64,000 bases of DNA from the NCBI RefSeq assembly GCF_034670005.1, contig NZ_JAXMOH010000009.1:96876-160875 (forward strand), in the 5' to 3' direction. Position numbers and translations under genes: made by a program. The notes beneath the pieces were generated by a model that was not told the DNA's origin, did not search any database, and saw nothing but the letters and a program-made list of their open reading frames with translations. This stretch comes from Thalassobius sp034670005. GTDB taxonomy: Bacteria > Pseudomonadota > Alphaproteobacteria > Rhodobacterales > Rhodobacteraceae. Of the stretch, positions 1-8,963 are shown piece after piece (the stretch's first letter is position 1; the number at the start of each line of letters is the position of its first letter).

Positions 1-111
1 TTCCAATTGACGTAGCGTCGCCAGTCATTTCGCATAGTAAAATTAAATTTCGCACTTGCAGAAAAAACCAGCCTTGATGCAAATTCACTGCAACAGGAAA
101 AGGGGAGTCTC

Positions 112-1203
112 ATGTCCAAAGTCAAAGCTGCCGTATGCCACGAATTCGGCGCGCCATTGAAGATCGAAGAGATCGAGCTGCGCGCGCCGGAGACAGGCGA
201 GGTTGAGGTGACGATCGACGCGGTCGCCATCTGCCATTCCGATATTTCTTTTTGGGAAGGCGGTTTCGGCGGCAGCCTGCCCGCAGTTTATGGCCATGAA
301 GGTGCCGGACGGGTGACCGCAGTCGGCAATGCCGTTCAGGGGTTCGAAGTGGGCGACAACGTCGCGGTCACACTGATCCGCGCCTGCGGTCATTGCAACA
401 GTTGCGGCGGTGGCAAACCGACGATCTGTGAAACGCCCTATGACGGCACCAAGGGTCCGTTGACCACGACCGAGGGCGCCCCGGTCTTTCAGGGGCTGGC
501 GACCGGCGCCTTTGCCGAAAAGGTTGTCGTGGATCAGAGCCAGATCGTGAAAATTCCGACCGATATGGCCAAAGATGTCGCTTCGCTGCTGTCCTGCGGC
601 GTGATCACCGGGGTCGGCGCGGCAGTCAACGCCGCCGGCATCCGGCCCGGCCAGGATGTGGTGGTGATCGGTGCCGGAGGTGTTGGCCTGAACGCCATTC
701 AAGGCGCGCGGATAGCCGGCGCCCGCAGGATCGTGGCGGTAGACATGAATGCCGACAAGCTGGAGGCAGCCAAGGAATTCGGCGCCACGGACGGTGTGCT
801 GGCGAGCGAAGGCAAACCGTGGAGCGCGGTCAAGAAACTGCTGGGCCGAGGCGCCGATGTGGTGCTTGTCACCGTTGGGGTCGCCGCCGTCTACGACATG
901 GCGCCGCGCTATATCGGCAATGGCGGCAAGGTGATCATGGTCGGCATGCCGCATTTCGGTGAGACCGCGAAGTATTCGCCACTGATCATGGCCGATGTCG
1001 GCCAGGGAATCGTCGGATCTAAAATGGGCGACGTGGTGATCAAGCGCGATATTCCGTGGATGGTCGACCTGTACCAGCAGGGCCGGTTGAAGCTAGACGA
1101 GTTGATTTCTGGCCGTTGGAGCCTTGAGCAAATCAATGAAGCGATCGCCGACACCAAATCCGGCGCCGCGCGGCGCAACGTGATCATTTTCGATCACGGC
1201 TGA
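112..1203 (+). CDS. Zinc-dependent medium-chain alcohol dehydrogenase
   Basis: A 363-residue cytosolic MDR-family alcohol dehydrogenase that oxidises an alcohol to an aldehyde or ketone with a nicotinamide cofactor. Visible catalytic-zinc residues are C41 and H62-E63 (GHE motif). The four structural-zinc cysteines are C92, C95, C98 and C106. A Rossmann GAGGVG motif lies near residue 187, followed by an acidic residue in AVDMN that favours NAD over NADP. The ATG follows a GGGGAG ribosome-binding site. It is followed 33 bp later by an enolase-superfamily gene on the same strand, so the two are probably co-transcribed. The substrate cannot be told; aryl or benzyl alcohols are plausible given the aromatic genes downstream, but that is inference. 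Confidence 0.9.
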   Translation: MSKVKAAVCHEFGAPLKIEEIELRAPETGEVEVTIDAVAICHSDISFWEGGFGGSLPAVYGHEGAGRVTAVGNAVQGFEVGDNVAVTLIRACGHCNSCGGGKPTICETPYDGTKGPLTTTEGAPVFQGLATGAFAEKVVVDQSQIVKIPTDMAKDVASLLSCGVITGVGAAVNAAGIRPGQDVVVIGAGGVGLNAIQGARIAGARRIVAVDMNADKLEAAKEFGATDGVLASEGKPWSAVKKLLGRGADVVLVTVGVAAVYDMAPRYIGNGGKVIMVGMPHFGETAKYSPLIMADVGQGIVGSKMGDVVIKRDIPWMVDLYQQGRLKLDELISGRWSLEQINEAIADTKSGAARRNVIIFDHG

Positions 1204-1236
1204 TCCGGTCTATGATGGCCCGCAAGGAGGGCCGCC

Positions 1237-2484
1237 ATGCACCTGAGCGATCTTGATATCATCGTGACCGCCCCACCCGCACCGGGCTGGGGCGGGCGCT
1301 ATTGGATACTGATCAAGCTGACCACATCGAACGGGATCACCGGTTGGGGCGAATGCTATGCCAGTTCGGTCGGGCCCGAAGCGATGAAAGCAGTGATTGA
1401 GGACGTGTTCGAACGCCACATGGCGGGCGAAAATCCTGAAAATATCGAACTTATGTTTCGCCGCGCCTATTCGGCGGGATTCACGCAGCGCCCCGACCTG
1501 ACCGTCATGGGGGCGTTTTCGGGGTTGGAAATCGCCTGTTGGGATATTTTAGGCAAGGCGCGGGATCGACCGGTCTGGGCCCTGCTGGGAGGGCGGGTGA
1601 ACGACCGGCTGCGCGCCTATTCCTATCTCTACCCGTTGCCACATCATGACCTGCCCGATTTCTGGAACTCGCCCGAACAGGCCGCCGAAAGCGCTATTGA
1701 TCTGGTTGAGCGCGGCTATACAGCAGTGAAATTCGACCCGGCAGGGCCCTACACGATCCGTGGCGGCCACATGCCTGCGATGCGCGACATCGACCGTTCG
1801 GTCGCATTTTGCAAGGCGATCCGCGCAGCGGCAGGTGACAAAGCCGATCTTCTGTTCGGCACCCACGGGCAATTCAGCACCGACGGGGCGATCCGTTTGG
1901 CGAAGGCATTGGAACCCTTTGACCCGCTCTGGTTCGAGGAACCAGTGCCGCCCGACAACGTGACACAGATGGCGCAGGTCGCGGCAGCGACGTCGATCCC
2001 GGTGGCGACTGGTGAAAGGCTGTGCACCAAGGCCGAATTCGCCACGGTTCTGCGCCACGGTGCGGCGCGGATACTGCAACCGGCTTTGGGTCGGGCCGGC
2101 GGACTTTGGGAAGCCAAGAAAATCGCCGCGATGGCCGAGGTCTATAACGCGCAGATTGCACCGCATCTTTATGCTGGCCCGGTGGAATGGGCAGCCAATA
2201 TCAATCTTGCCGCTTCGATCCCCAACCTGCTGATGATCGAAACAATCGAAACCCCGTTCCATGATGCGCTGATCGGTGGCGCGATCCGGGTCGAAAACGG
2301 CTACGTCATCCCGCCTGAGGCCCCCGGCCTGGGGATCTCTGTCGACGAGGCTCTGGCCCGCGAAAATGCCTATTCCGGCAGCAATCTGCACTTGGAAATG
2401 CAACAGAGCCCTTGTGCTTATCAGCAGGATAACCAATTTGAAGGCGGAGCCCCGACAACACGCCGCCGATCTCGCTCTTCATAA
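1237..2484 (+). CDS. Mandelate racemase/muconate lactonizing enzyme family protein
   Basis: A 415-residue enolase-superfamily enzyme. Such enzymes abstract a proton alpha to a carboxylate with Mg2+ and then racemise, cycloisomerise or dehydrate. The N-terminal capping domain is followed by the barrel with VKFDPAGP (the KxD position of sugar-acid dehydratases), LWFEEP (metal ligand), the ATGER glutamate and a late APHLYAGP histidine. These features recall acid-sugar dehydratases such as galactonate dehydratase more than true muconate lactonizing enzymes, but the reaction is not determined. The ATG sits 8 bases after AAGGAGGG. The last 30 or so residues look low in conservation. It is likely in one transcript with the preceding dehydrogenase. 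Confidence 0.85.
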   Translation: MHLSDLDIIVTAPPAPGWGGRYWILIKLTTSNGITGWGECYASSVGPEAMKAVIEDVFERHMAGENPENIELMFRRAYSAGFTQRPDLTVMGAFSGLEIACWDILGKARDRPVWALLGGRVNDRLRAYSYLYPLPHHDLPDFWNSPEQAAESAIDLVERGYTAVKFDPAGPYTIRGGHMPAMRDIDRSVAFCKAIRAAAGDKADLLFGTHGQFSTDGAIRLAKALEPFDPLWFEEPVPPDNVTQMAQVAAATSIPVATGERLCTKAEFATVLRHGAARILQPALGRAGGLWEAKKIAAMAEVYNAQIAPHLYAGPVEWAANINLAASIPNLLMIETIETPFHDALIGGAIRVENGYVIPPEAPGLGISVDEALARENAYSGSNLHLEMQQSPCAYQQDNQFEGGAPTTRRRSRSS

Positions 2485-2528
2485 AAATACATGCTAAGAA
2501 AGGCGGAAAATCGAGGAATGATCGAGAC

Positions 2529-2876
2529 GTGAACACTCAGACACCCCCCGCCCCGCCTTCAGAAATGGCCCGCAGCGCTGAAGCGGCTGCCGCGTATCTT
2601 AAAACTCTGGCCCATGAGGGGCGGCTGATGATCCTGTGCCATCTGGGATCGGGCGAAAAATCAGTGGGCGAGTTGGAAAGTCTGCTGGAAATCCGTCAGG
2701 CGGCCGTCAGTCAGATGCTGGCACGGCTGCGCGAAGAGGGTCTGGTGACGACCCGGCGAGAAGGCAAAACGATTTACTACTCGCTTGCGGATGAAAACAC
2801 CTATGAGGTGATCAGCCTGCTTTACCGGCTCTTCTGCGGCCCGGTCGACGCCGCCGATGGCAAAGTCAGCTGCTGA
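2529..2876 (+). CDS. ArsR-family repressor, SqrR/BigR-like persulfide sensor
   Basis: A 115-residue winged-helix ArsR-family protein beginning at GTG. The recognition region IRQAAVSQMLARLREEGLV and the wing REGKTIYYSL are clear. Cysteines occur at 37, 103 and 115. The 66-residue spacing of C37 and C103 equals that of C41/C107 in Rhodobacter SqrR, the thiol pair that forms a polysulfide bridge when reactive sulfur rises. A sulfur-responsive repressor is therefore more likely than a metal sensor; there is no ELCVC arsenic motif. No sulfide:quinone reductase or rhodanese gene is adjacent, so its target is unknown. Confidence 0.8.
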   Translation: MNTQTPPAPPSEMARSAEAAAAYLKTLAHEGRLMILCHLGSGEKSVGELESLLEIRQAAVSQMLARLREEGLVTTRREGKTIYYSLADENTYEVISLLYRLFCGPVDAADGKVSC

Positions 2877-2932
2877 CGCTAAACGCCAAAAGTCAGGGCC
2901 ATGACCAAAGCAACGCGCTTGCGCTGCAACCG

Positions 2933-3859
2933 TCATACCCGGTCCTGATTTAACTCGTCCGCAATTTCGCCCAACATTTTCCGCACCCATTTATACATCG
3001 CCGAATGATGCGTCCGTGAGGTCCAGTAAAGGTCAATGTCAAAGGGCGCGGGAAACGGGCATTCCCCGAACACCACCTGATCTCCATAAGCGCGCGCTGT
3101 ACGCAGAGGAACCGTCGCAACCAGATCGGTGCCGATCAGGATATCGGGCAAATTGGCCGGGCTTGGGACTTCCATGATCGAATTCAGCATCATCCCCGCC
3201 GCTTCGACCTCGACCAGATAGCGCGATTGCCAATTGCCGCCATAAGTCACCACCACATGCGGAGCAGCAACAAATTCCCTGGCCGTCAACACCTTGCCTG
3301 CCAGCGGGTTATCTGGCGCCATAACGCTGACATAGTGATCGCCGGCCAACCGCCGTCCATAGAACCCGCCTTCGGTGATCTGGACCGGCCCGATCAGCAG
3401 ATCGCTTTCTCCGCGCGCCAACTGATCCTTGCCTTGCACGGTCGAAGAGATGATGTCGAGCTTCAGGCCCGGCGCATTATCCCTCAGCCGCCGTACCAGC
3501 GGCGGCACCAAAATCACCCTTTCGTAGAAATTGCACGATATCGTGATGGTTGCCCGGGCATTGGCCGGATCGAATTCACGCGGTTCGGTCAGGGCGGCGA
3601 ATTCATCCACCATCTGCCCCGCCGCCGCGACAATTTCATTGCAACGGTCGGTGGCGACAATGCCCGCCCCCTGACGTACGAAAAGAGGATCGCTGAACAC
3701 GTTGCGCAGCCGGTCGATTGCATAGCTGATCGTGGACTGGTTCACCCCCAACGCTTCGGCCGCACGGGTAAAGGACCCATGGGCATGCACCAGCCGCAGC
3801 ACTTTCAATGCTGCAAAATCCACGGTCATCGGATCACGGGATGCCACGGGAACCTCCAT
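2933..3859 (-). CDS. LysR-family transcriptional regulator, divergent from the P450 gene
   Basis: A protein of up to 308 residues with an N-terminal LysR helix-turn-helix (FTRAAEALGVNQSTISYAIDR) and a periplasmic-binding-like effector domain. It is transcribed away from the cytochrome P450 gene across a gap of about 100 bp, the usual arrangement in which a LysR protein controls the divergent gene, so it probably activates the P450 gene in response to an aromatic ligand (inference). The start is uncertain: ATG at 3859 has no upstream Shine-Dalgarno, but a GGAGG just inside it is well placed for a GTG at 3847; ATG at 3829 also fits the family's usual N-terminus. Confidence 0.88.
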   Translation of the reverse strand: MEVPVASRDPMTVDFAALKVLRLVHAHGSFTRAAEALGVNQSTISYAIDRLRNVFSDPLFVRQGAGIVATDRCNEIVAAAGQMVDEFAALTEPREFDPANARATITISCNFYERVILVPPLVRRLRDNAPGLKLDIISSTVQGKDQLARGESDLLIGPVQITEGGFYGRRLAGDHYVSVMAPDNPLAGKVLTAREFVAAPHVVVTYGGNWQSRYLVEVEAAGMMLNSIMEVPSPANLPDILIGTDLVATVPLRTARAYGDQVVFGECPFPAPFDIDLYWTSRTHHSAMYKWVRKMLGEIADELNQDRV

Positions 3860-3955
3860 CGAATTTGTCGATGCAGTATATCAATTTCATCAGATTGTCG
3901 AATAGAACCCGCTCGCCTAAAGTCGCTATACCGTTGACGTTCTGGGGAGGGAACG

Positions 3956-5146
3956 ATGACCGCTGCGCTCGACAATTTCGCACCGATAGACGAATCGATC
4001 ACGATTCAGCAACTCACGCTCGATCCCTATCCGATTTACAAGCGGCTGCGCGCAGAAGCGCCGGTTCTGCGGGTGAAATCTGTAGGCCGCACCCTGCTGA
4101 CCAAGGCCGAAGACACCAAATACGTCAAGGACAACCCCGGTCTGTTCAGTTCGAACGATCCCGAAACGCCGATGGAACGTGCCTTCCGCGCTCATACCCT
4201 GATGCGTAAGGATGGCGAAGAACATGCCCGCGAACGTGGCGCGATGGCCCCGTCCTTCAGCGCAAAGAACATCACGCAGTGCTGGACCCCGATCTATACC
4301 GAGATCGCCGAGCAATTCGTCAGCGCCCTGCCGCGCGGCGAGACGGTGGATCTGTTTCCGACACTGGCGGGCCCCTTTGCCGCGCGCACGCTGACCCGCC
4401 TGCTGGGCATTCCCGAGGCCAGCGATGACGACATGCAGCGCTGGAGCCAGATTCTGATTGATGGCGCTGGCAATTTTGGCTGGGCGGACGAGTTATTCGC
4501 GCAATGCGATGCGGCCAATGACGAAATGGACGCGCTGTTCGCACGGGCGGCGGACAAACACATCAAGGACCCGAACCAATCGGCCCTTTCGGTAATGCTG
4601 AACGCAGAAGATCCGATCCCGATGTCGCAGATATATGCCAACGTAAAAATTGCCATCGGCGGCGGCATCAACGAACCGCGCGACGCGCTGCTGACCATCA
4701 TCTACGGACTACTAAGCAATCCCGATCAGTTCGAGGCCTGCAAGACGGACGGACTGTGGCTGCAGGCGTTCGAAGAAGGTGTACGCTGGGTCGCGCCGAT
4801 CCAAGTCTCGTCGCGCTTGGTGACCGAAGATACCGAGATACGTGGCAACCTCATTCCAAAGGGCGACACCGTCATGACCATTCAGGCGTCAGCCAATCAT
4901 GACGAAGATCTTTATGAAGATGGACACCTGTACAACATCTTCCGCCTCAAGCAGCAACATCAGGCGTTCGGTAACGGACCGCATTTCTGTCAAGGCACCC
5001 ATGTTGCGCGGCGGATGATTGCAAATATCATGCTACCGATGCTGTTCGACCGGTTCCCCAACATGACCCTGCCTGATCCATCCAAAGTCGATTTCTACGG
5101 GTTCGGTTTCCGTGGGCCGCGCCATCTGCCGGTGACGTTGAACTGA
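3956..5146 (+). CDS. Cytochrome P450, related to aromatic O-demethylase GcoA (CYP255)
   Basis: A soluble 396-residue P450. The heme-thiolate loop FGNGPHFCQGTH places the ligand at C345, and ExxR is E274-R277. The I helix reads IGGGINEPRD instead of the usual (A/G)GxD/ET, so the acid-alcohol pair is absent. GcoA, the guaiacol O-demethylase, similarly has a QEP sequence there, and both proteins end in a GFRGP-type motif, so a CYP255-like aromatic O-dealkylase is the best guess (comparison from memory). No GcoB-like reductase or ferredoxin is in the window, so electrons must come from elsewhere. A strong GGGAGG ribosome-binding site precedes the ATG. Confidence 0.88.
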   Translation: MTAALDNFAPIDESITIQQLTLDPYPIYKRLRAEAPVLRVKSVGRTLLTKAEDTKYVKDNPGLFSSNDPETPMERAFRAHTLMRKDGEEHARERGAMAPSFSAKNITQCWTPIYTEIAEQFVSALPRGETVDLFPTLAGPFAARTLTRLLGIPEASDDDMQRWSQILIDGAGNFGWADELFAQCDAANDEMDALFARAADKHIKDPNQSALSVMLNAEDPIPMSQIYANVKIAIGGGINEPRDALLTIIYGLLSNPDQFEACKTDGLWLQAFEEGVRWVAPIQVSSRLVTEDTEIRGNLIPKGDTVMTIQASANHDEDLYEDGHLYNIFRLKQQHQAFGNGPHFCQGTHVARRMIANIMLPMLFDRFPNMTLPDPSKVDFYGFGFRGPRHLPVTLN

Positions 5147-5233
5147 TAATGTTCAGTCCCATCGGACAAAAGAGAGTATATATGACAGGCAACTAACGAG
5201 TTGGGCAAACCAACTTCATTCTTGGGAGGAAAA

Positions 5234-6271
5234 ATGAAAAAACGAACTCTGCTGAAAACAGCAACCGCTGCGGTGCTGGCCATGGGCCTGACGCCGGCAG
5301 CGGCATTTGCGCAGGACATTACCCTGACCCTGCACCAGTTTCTGCCGCCGCCTGCGACGGTTCCGAAACACATTCTGAAACCTTGGGCGAAGCGCGTCGA
5401 AGACCGCACCGGCGGCAAGTTGAAGATTGAACATTACGACGCGATGTCGCTGGGTGGACGGCCACCGGATCTGATGGATCAGGCGATTGACGGTGTTGCT
5501 GACATCGTTATGACCGTTGTGGGATATACCCCCGGACGTTTTCCGCGTACCGAGGTGTTTGAACTGCCCTTCATGATGACCGACCCGGTCGCCACCGCGA
5601 TGGCGTTTCAGGACATGGTCGAAACCGACCTGCAAAACAGCGAATATGGCGAGGTCAAAGTGCTGGGTGCCTGGGTGCATGGTCCCGGTGTGATCCACAC
5701 CAAGGATGGCGTGTCCAAGCTGGAAGACCTCGAAGGCAAGAAACTTCGCGGTCCGACCCGGGTGATCAACGACCTGTTGTCGGAACTGGGTGCAACTCCG
5801 GTGGGGATGCCGCTGCCTGCAATTCCCGAAGCGTTGTCCAAGGGCGTGATCGACGGAACCGTGATCCCGTGGGAAGTGACGCCAGCGATCAAGCTTGCGG
5901 AGCTGGTTCACAATCACACTGAATTTTCCGGTGAAGAAGCGCTCTATACAGCGACGATCGTCATGGTGATGAATCGGGACAAGTATGACAGCCTGCCCGA
6001 GGATATCCGCGCTGCAATCGATGCGGAATCCGGCATGGCTTTGTCCAAATTCGCAGCGGAAGTCATGTACGAGTATGATAAACCGGGACGCGATATCGCC
6101 GAGAAGGCGGGCAATACAATCGTCCAGCTGGACGCAGCCGAAGTCGCCCGTTTCAAGGAAAAAGCCCAACCAGTGATCGCCCGTTGGGTCGCCGATCTGG
6201 AAGGCAAGGGCATTGATGGTAATGCGCTAATCATGCAAGCAAAAGAGCTGATCAAGAAGCACGGCGGTTAA
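5234..6271 (+). CDS. TRAP transporter substrate-binding protein (DctP family), orphan
   Basis: A 345-residue periplasmic solute-binding protein with a signal peptide (KKR, a hydrophobic stretch, then AAAFA before QDITL). The fold fits TRAP P subunits: the conserved GKKLRGPTR segment near residue 175 supplies the arginine that binds a substrate carboxylate. ATG at 5234 is preferred over the further-upstream start because GGGAGG lies just before it and it begins the signal peptide directly. The partner membrane subunits DctQ and DctM are not in the window, and a terminator hairpin follows at once. The gene lies 87 bp behind the P450 gene, so an aromatic acid is a reasonable ligand guess. Confidence 0.88.
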   Translation: MKKRTLLKTATAAVLAMGLTPAAAFAQDITLTLHQFLPPPATVPKHILKPWAKRVEDRTGGKLKIEHYDAMSLGGRPPDLMDQAIDGVADIVMTVVGYTPGRFPRTEVFELPFMMTDPVATAMAFQDMVETDLQNSEYGEVKVLGAWVHGPGVIHTKDGVSKLEDLEGKKLRGPTRVINDLLSELGATPVGMPLPAIPEALSKGVIDGTVIPWEVTPAIKLAELVHNHTEFSGEEALYTATIVMVMNRDKYDSLPEDIRAAIDAESGMALSKFAAEVMYEYDKPGRDIAEKAGNTIVQLDAAEVARFKEKAQPVIARWVADLEGKGIDGNALIMQAKELIKKHGG

Positions 6272-6296
6272 TACTGCATTCCCTTTTAGTAGAGCT

Positions 6297-6331
6297 GAAC
6301 AGCCGCCTCTTGGGGCGGCTGTTCTCGTTTT
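6297..6331 (+). terminator. Rho-independent terminator after the dctP-like gene
   Basis: A perfect 11-bp stem (6297-6307 with 6314-6324, GAACAGCCGCC arm) with a 6-base loop, followed by a T-rich tail TCGTTTT. It closes the P450/TRAP unit before modA. Confidence 0.85.
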
Positions 6332-6386
6332 GATTCGATAATAATATCGCTTGCAAATTCCTGACTTTCGCCGGAGTTTCAGGAGC

Positions 6387-7139
6387 ATGAAACGATTGGT
6401 TTGCACTCTTGCGCTGATGTTGCTGCCCCTGCCCGGTCTGGCCGGACAGGTCAGCGTATTCGCCGCCGCCAGTCTGAAAACCGCGCTGACAGATGTCGCC
6501 ACAAACTGGGAAGATCAGACCGGGCATGATGTGACCCTGTCCTTTGCAGGCAGTTCGGCGTTGGCCCGGCAGATCGAAGCCGGTGCTCCGGCCGATGTGT
6601 TTATTTCGGCTAATACGGCATGGATGGATCATCTGGAACAGCTAGGGTTGTTGCACCAAGGCAGCCGCGCCGATCTGTTGGGCAATCAGCTCGTGCTCAT
6701 CGGCCCAGCCGGGGCCGCCCCGTTGGCTTTGGACGACGGGTTGGTCGACGCGCTGGACGGTGGGCATATGGCGATGGCGCTGTATCAGGCGGTTCCCGCC
6801 GGTATCTATGGCAAGGCCGCGCTGGAATTTCTGGGGCTTTGGTCCGAAATCGCGCCGCATGTGGCACAGGCCGATAATGTCCGCGCTGCGCTGGCCTTGG
6901 TCGCGCTTGGTGAAACACCGCTGGGCATCGTCTACAGAACCGATGCGCAGGCGGAACCGAAGGTGAGCGTCGTGGCAACCTTCCCCCAAAACAGTCATCC
7001 ACCGATCACCTATCCGGTCGCGATGTTGGCCGACACCCGCAGCGACGACGCGCAATCGTTCCTCGACTACCTCAGCACGCCGGTTGCCAAGGCGATTTTC
7101 CAGCGCCACGGTTTTACCGACCCACCGCAGTCCAATTGA
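6387..7139 (+). CDS. modA: Molybdate ABC transporter, periplasmic binding protein
   Basis: A 250-residue precursor with an N-terminal signal peptide (KRLVCTLALMLLPLPGLAG) and the ModA hallmark FAAASLKTALTDV that starts the oxyanion-binding fold. FAGSSALARQIEAGAPADVFISAN is the typical second ligand region. It captures molybdate (or tungstate) in the periplasm for ModBC. ATG at 6387 follows AGGAG and begins the signal peptide; the upstream in-frame extension is not needed. It is first in modABC, with modB starting 10 bp after its stop. Confidence 0.92.
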   Translation: MKRLVCTLALMLLPLPGLAGQVSVFAAASLKTALTDVATNWEDQTGHDVTLSFAGSSALARQIEAGAPADVFISANTAWMDHLEQLGLLHQGSRADLLGNQLVLIGPAGAAPLALDDGLVDALDGGHMAMALYQAVPAGIYGKAALEFLGLWSEIAPHVAQADNVRAALALVALGETPLGIVYRTDAQAEPKVSVVATFPQNSHPPITYPVAMLADTRSDDAQSFLDYLSTPVAKAIFQRHGFTDPPQSN

Positions 7140-7149
7140 CCTGCCTCAG

Positions 7150-7845
7150 ATGGATTTTCTGAGCCCCGAAGAATGGACCGCCGTTGCCTTGTCGCTACGG
7201 GTATCGCTCTGGGCCACTGTGGTGGCGTTGCCTTTGGCGATCTGGATAGCGGTCCTGCTGGCGCGGCGTGAATTCTGGGGCAAACAACTGCTCAACGGCA
7301 TCGTGCATCTGCCGCTGATCCTGCCGCCAGTCGTCACCGGCTATATGCTGCTTTTGACCTTTGGACGCCGCGCGCCGGTGGGATCATGGCTGGCCGATAC
7401 GCTGGGATTGGTATTCGCGTTCCGTTGGACCGGTGCGGCGCTGGCGGCTGGGATCATGGGGTTCCCGCTGATGGTGCGGGCGATCCGGCTGGCGCTGGAA
7501 TCGGTCGATCCGAAACTGGAACAGGCCGCTGCGACCTTGGGCGCACCGCGTATCTGGGTGTTCGTGACGGTCACCTTGCCGCTGATCCTTCCGGGGATCA
7601 TTGCCGGGGCGATCCTGGGATTTGCCAAGGCGATGGGGGAATTTGGCGCCACGATCACCTTCGTGTCTAACATCCCCGGCCAGACCCAGACCCTGCCTTC
7701 GGCGATCTATGCCTTCCTGCAGGTGCCGGGCGGTGAAGCTTCTGCCCTGCGTCTGGTGGCGGTGTCGGTCACCATCGCGATGGCGGCGCTGATCGGGTCC
7801 GAAATTCTGGCCCGCAGAGCAACGAAACGGATGATGGGCACATGA
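7150..7845 (+). CDS. modB: Molybdate ABC transporter permease
   Basis: A 231-residue inner-membrane permease with about five hydrophobic segments. The cytoplasmic EAA loop that docks onto the ATPase is EQAAATLGAPRIWVFVTVTLPLILPG near residue 118, and the ModB signature AKAMGEFGATITF follows. ATG at 7150 is chosen over the upstream in-frame start at 7084 because the latter would overlap modA by 56 bases. The stop overlaps the modC start (ATGA), indicating translational coupling. Confidence 0.92.
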   Translation: MDFLSPEEWTAVALSLRVSLWATVVALPLAIWIAVLLARREFWGKQLLNGIVHLPLILPPVVTGYMLLLTFGRRAPVGSWLADTLGLVFAFRWTGAALAAGIMGFPLMVRAIRLALESVDPKLEQAAATLGAPRIWVFVTVTLPLILPGIIAGAILGFAKAMGEFGATITFVSNIPGQTQTLPSAIYAFLQVPGGEASALRLVAVSVTIAMAALIGSEILARRATKRMMGT

Positions 7846-8963
7846 GCCTGTCGATTTCCATACAGCACCGTTTCGAAGGCTTCACACTGGATACAAGTTT
7901 CGAAGCCCCCGCCGGTGTCACCGCCCTGTTCGGCAGTTCCGGATCGGGCAAGACCACGCTGGTCAATGCCGTTGCCGGTCTGTTGCGGACCGATCAGGCC
8001 CGGGTTCAGATCGGTGAGCGGGTGCTTTGCGACAGCGCAAAGGGGCTCTTCCTACCGCCGCATAAACGCCGCATCGGGTATGTATTCCAAGAGGGCCGGT
8101 TGTTCCCGCATCTGACGGTTCGGCATAACCTGCGTTATGGCAGGTGGTTCTCCGGGCGGCGCGGTGACCGGACCGAAGAAGCCCGGGTGGTCGATATGCT
8201 GGGCATTGGCGATCTTCTCGACCGTCGTCCCGGCGCGCTATCGGGTGGGGAAAAGCAGCGCGTGGCAATCGGTCGGGCATTGCTGTCGCAACCACTTTTG
8301 TTGCTGATGGATGAACCGCTTGCCGCGCTAGACGAAGCGCGCAAAGCAGAAATCCTGCCCTATCTGGAACGGCTGCAGGACGAAACCGATATCCCGATCC
8401 TCTATGTCAGCCATTCGGTGGCCGAGGTTGCCCGTCTTGCCACAACTGTCGTGCTGTTGGACAAAGGCAAGCTGCTGAAAACCGGGCCGACCGCACAGGT
8501 GATGTCGGATCCGGCGCTGGCCCCGGCCTTCGGATTGCGCGAAGCGGGGTCGGTTCTGGCCGCCACCGTCACCGCACATCACGCCGATGGGCTGACCGAA
8601 CTTATGGCCGCGGGCGGTCAGGTTTTCCTGCCGCGGATCGGTGTCGCGCCGGGCAACACCGTTCGACTGCGTATTCATGCCAATGACGTAATGCTGTCCC
8701 TTGATCGACCGGAACGGATTTCGGCGTTGAACGTATTGCCGTGCAAGGTGACCGCGATCCGCAGCGGCGGCGGCCCCGGCGCGATGGTGCAATTGAAAGC
8801 AGGTCAAGATCAGATACTGGCGCGCATCACCAAACGATCCGCCACCCTGTTGGATCTGCACCCCGGGTCCGAGGTTTTTGCCATTGTCAAATCCGTCTCT
8901 GTCGCACAGGCCGATATCGGTGCACGGGATCAGTCGATGGCAAAAAGTGATACCACAACCTGA
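7842..8963 (+). CDS. modC: Molybdate ABC transporter ATP-binding protein
   Basis: A 373-residue ATPase that powers molybdate import. Walker A is GSSGSGKTT near residue 30, the ABC signature is LSGGEKQRVAIGRAL near 128, and Walker B LLLMDEPLAAL comes just after. A C-terminal TOBE (molybdate-binding regulatory) domain occupies roughly residues 290-355. It is translationally coupled to modB. Its 3' end overlaps the convergent DUF3237 gene by 34 bp. Confidence 0.93.
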   Translation: MSLSISIQHRFEGFTLDTSFEAPAGVTALFGSSGSGKTTLVNAVAGLLRTDQARVQIGERVLCDSAKGLFLPPHKRRIGYVFQEGRLFPHLTVRHNLRYGRWFSGRRGDRTEEARVVDMLGIGDLLDRRPGALSGGEKQRVAIGRALLSQPLLLLMDEPLAALDEARKAEILPYLERLQDETDIPILYVSHSVAEVARLATTVVLLDKGKLLKTGPTAQVMSDPALAPAFGLREAGSVLAATVTAHHADGLTELMAAGGQVFLPRIGVAPGNTVRLRIHANDVMLSLDRPERISALNVLPCKVTAIRSGGGPGAMVQLKAGQDQILARITKRSATLLDLHPGSEVFAIVKSVSVAQADIGARDQSMAKSDTTT

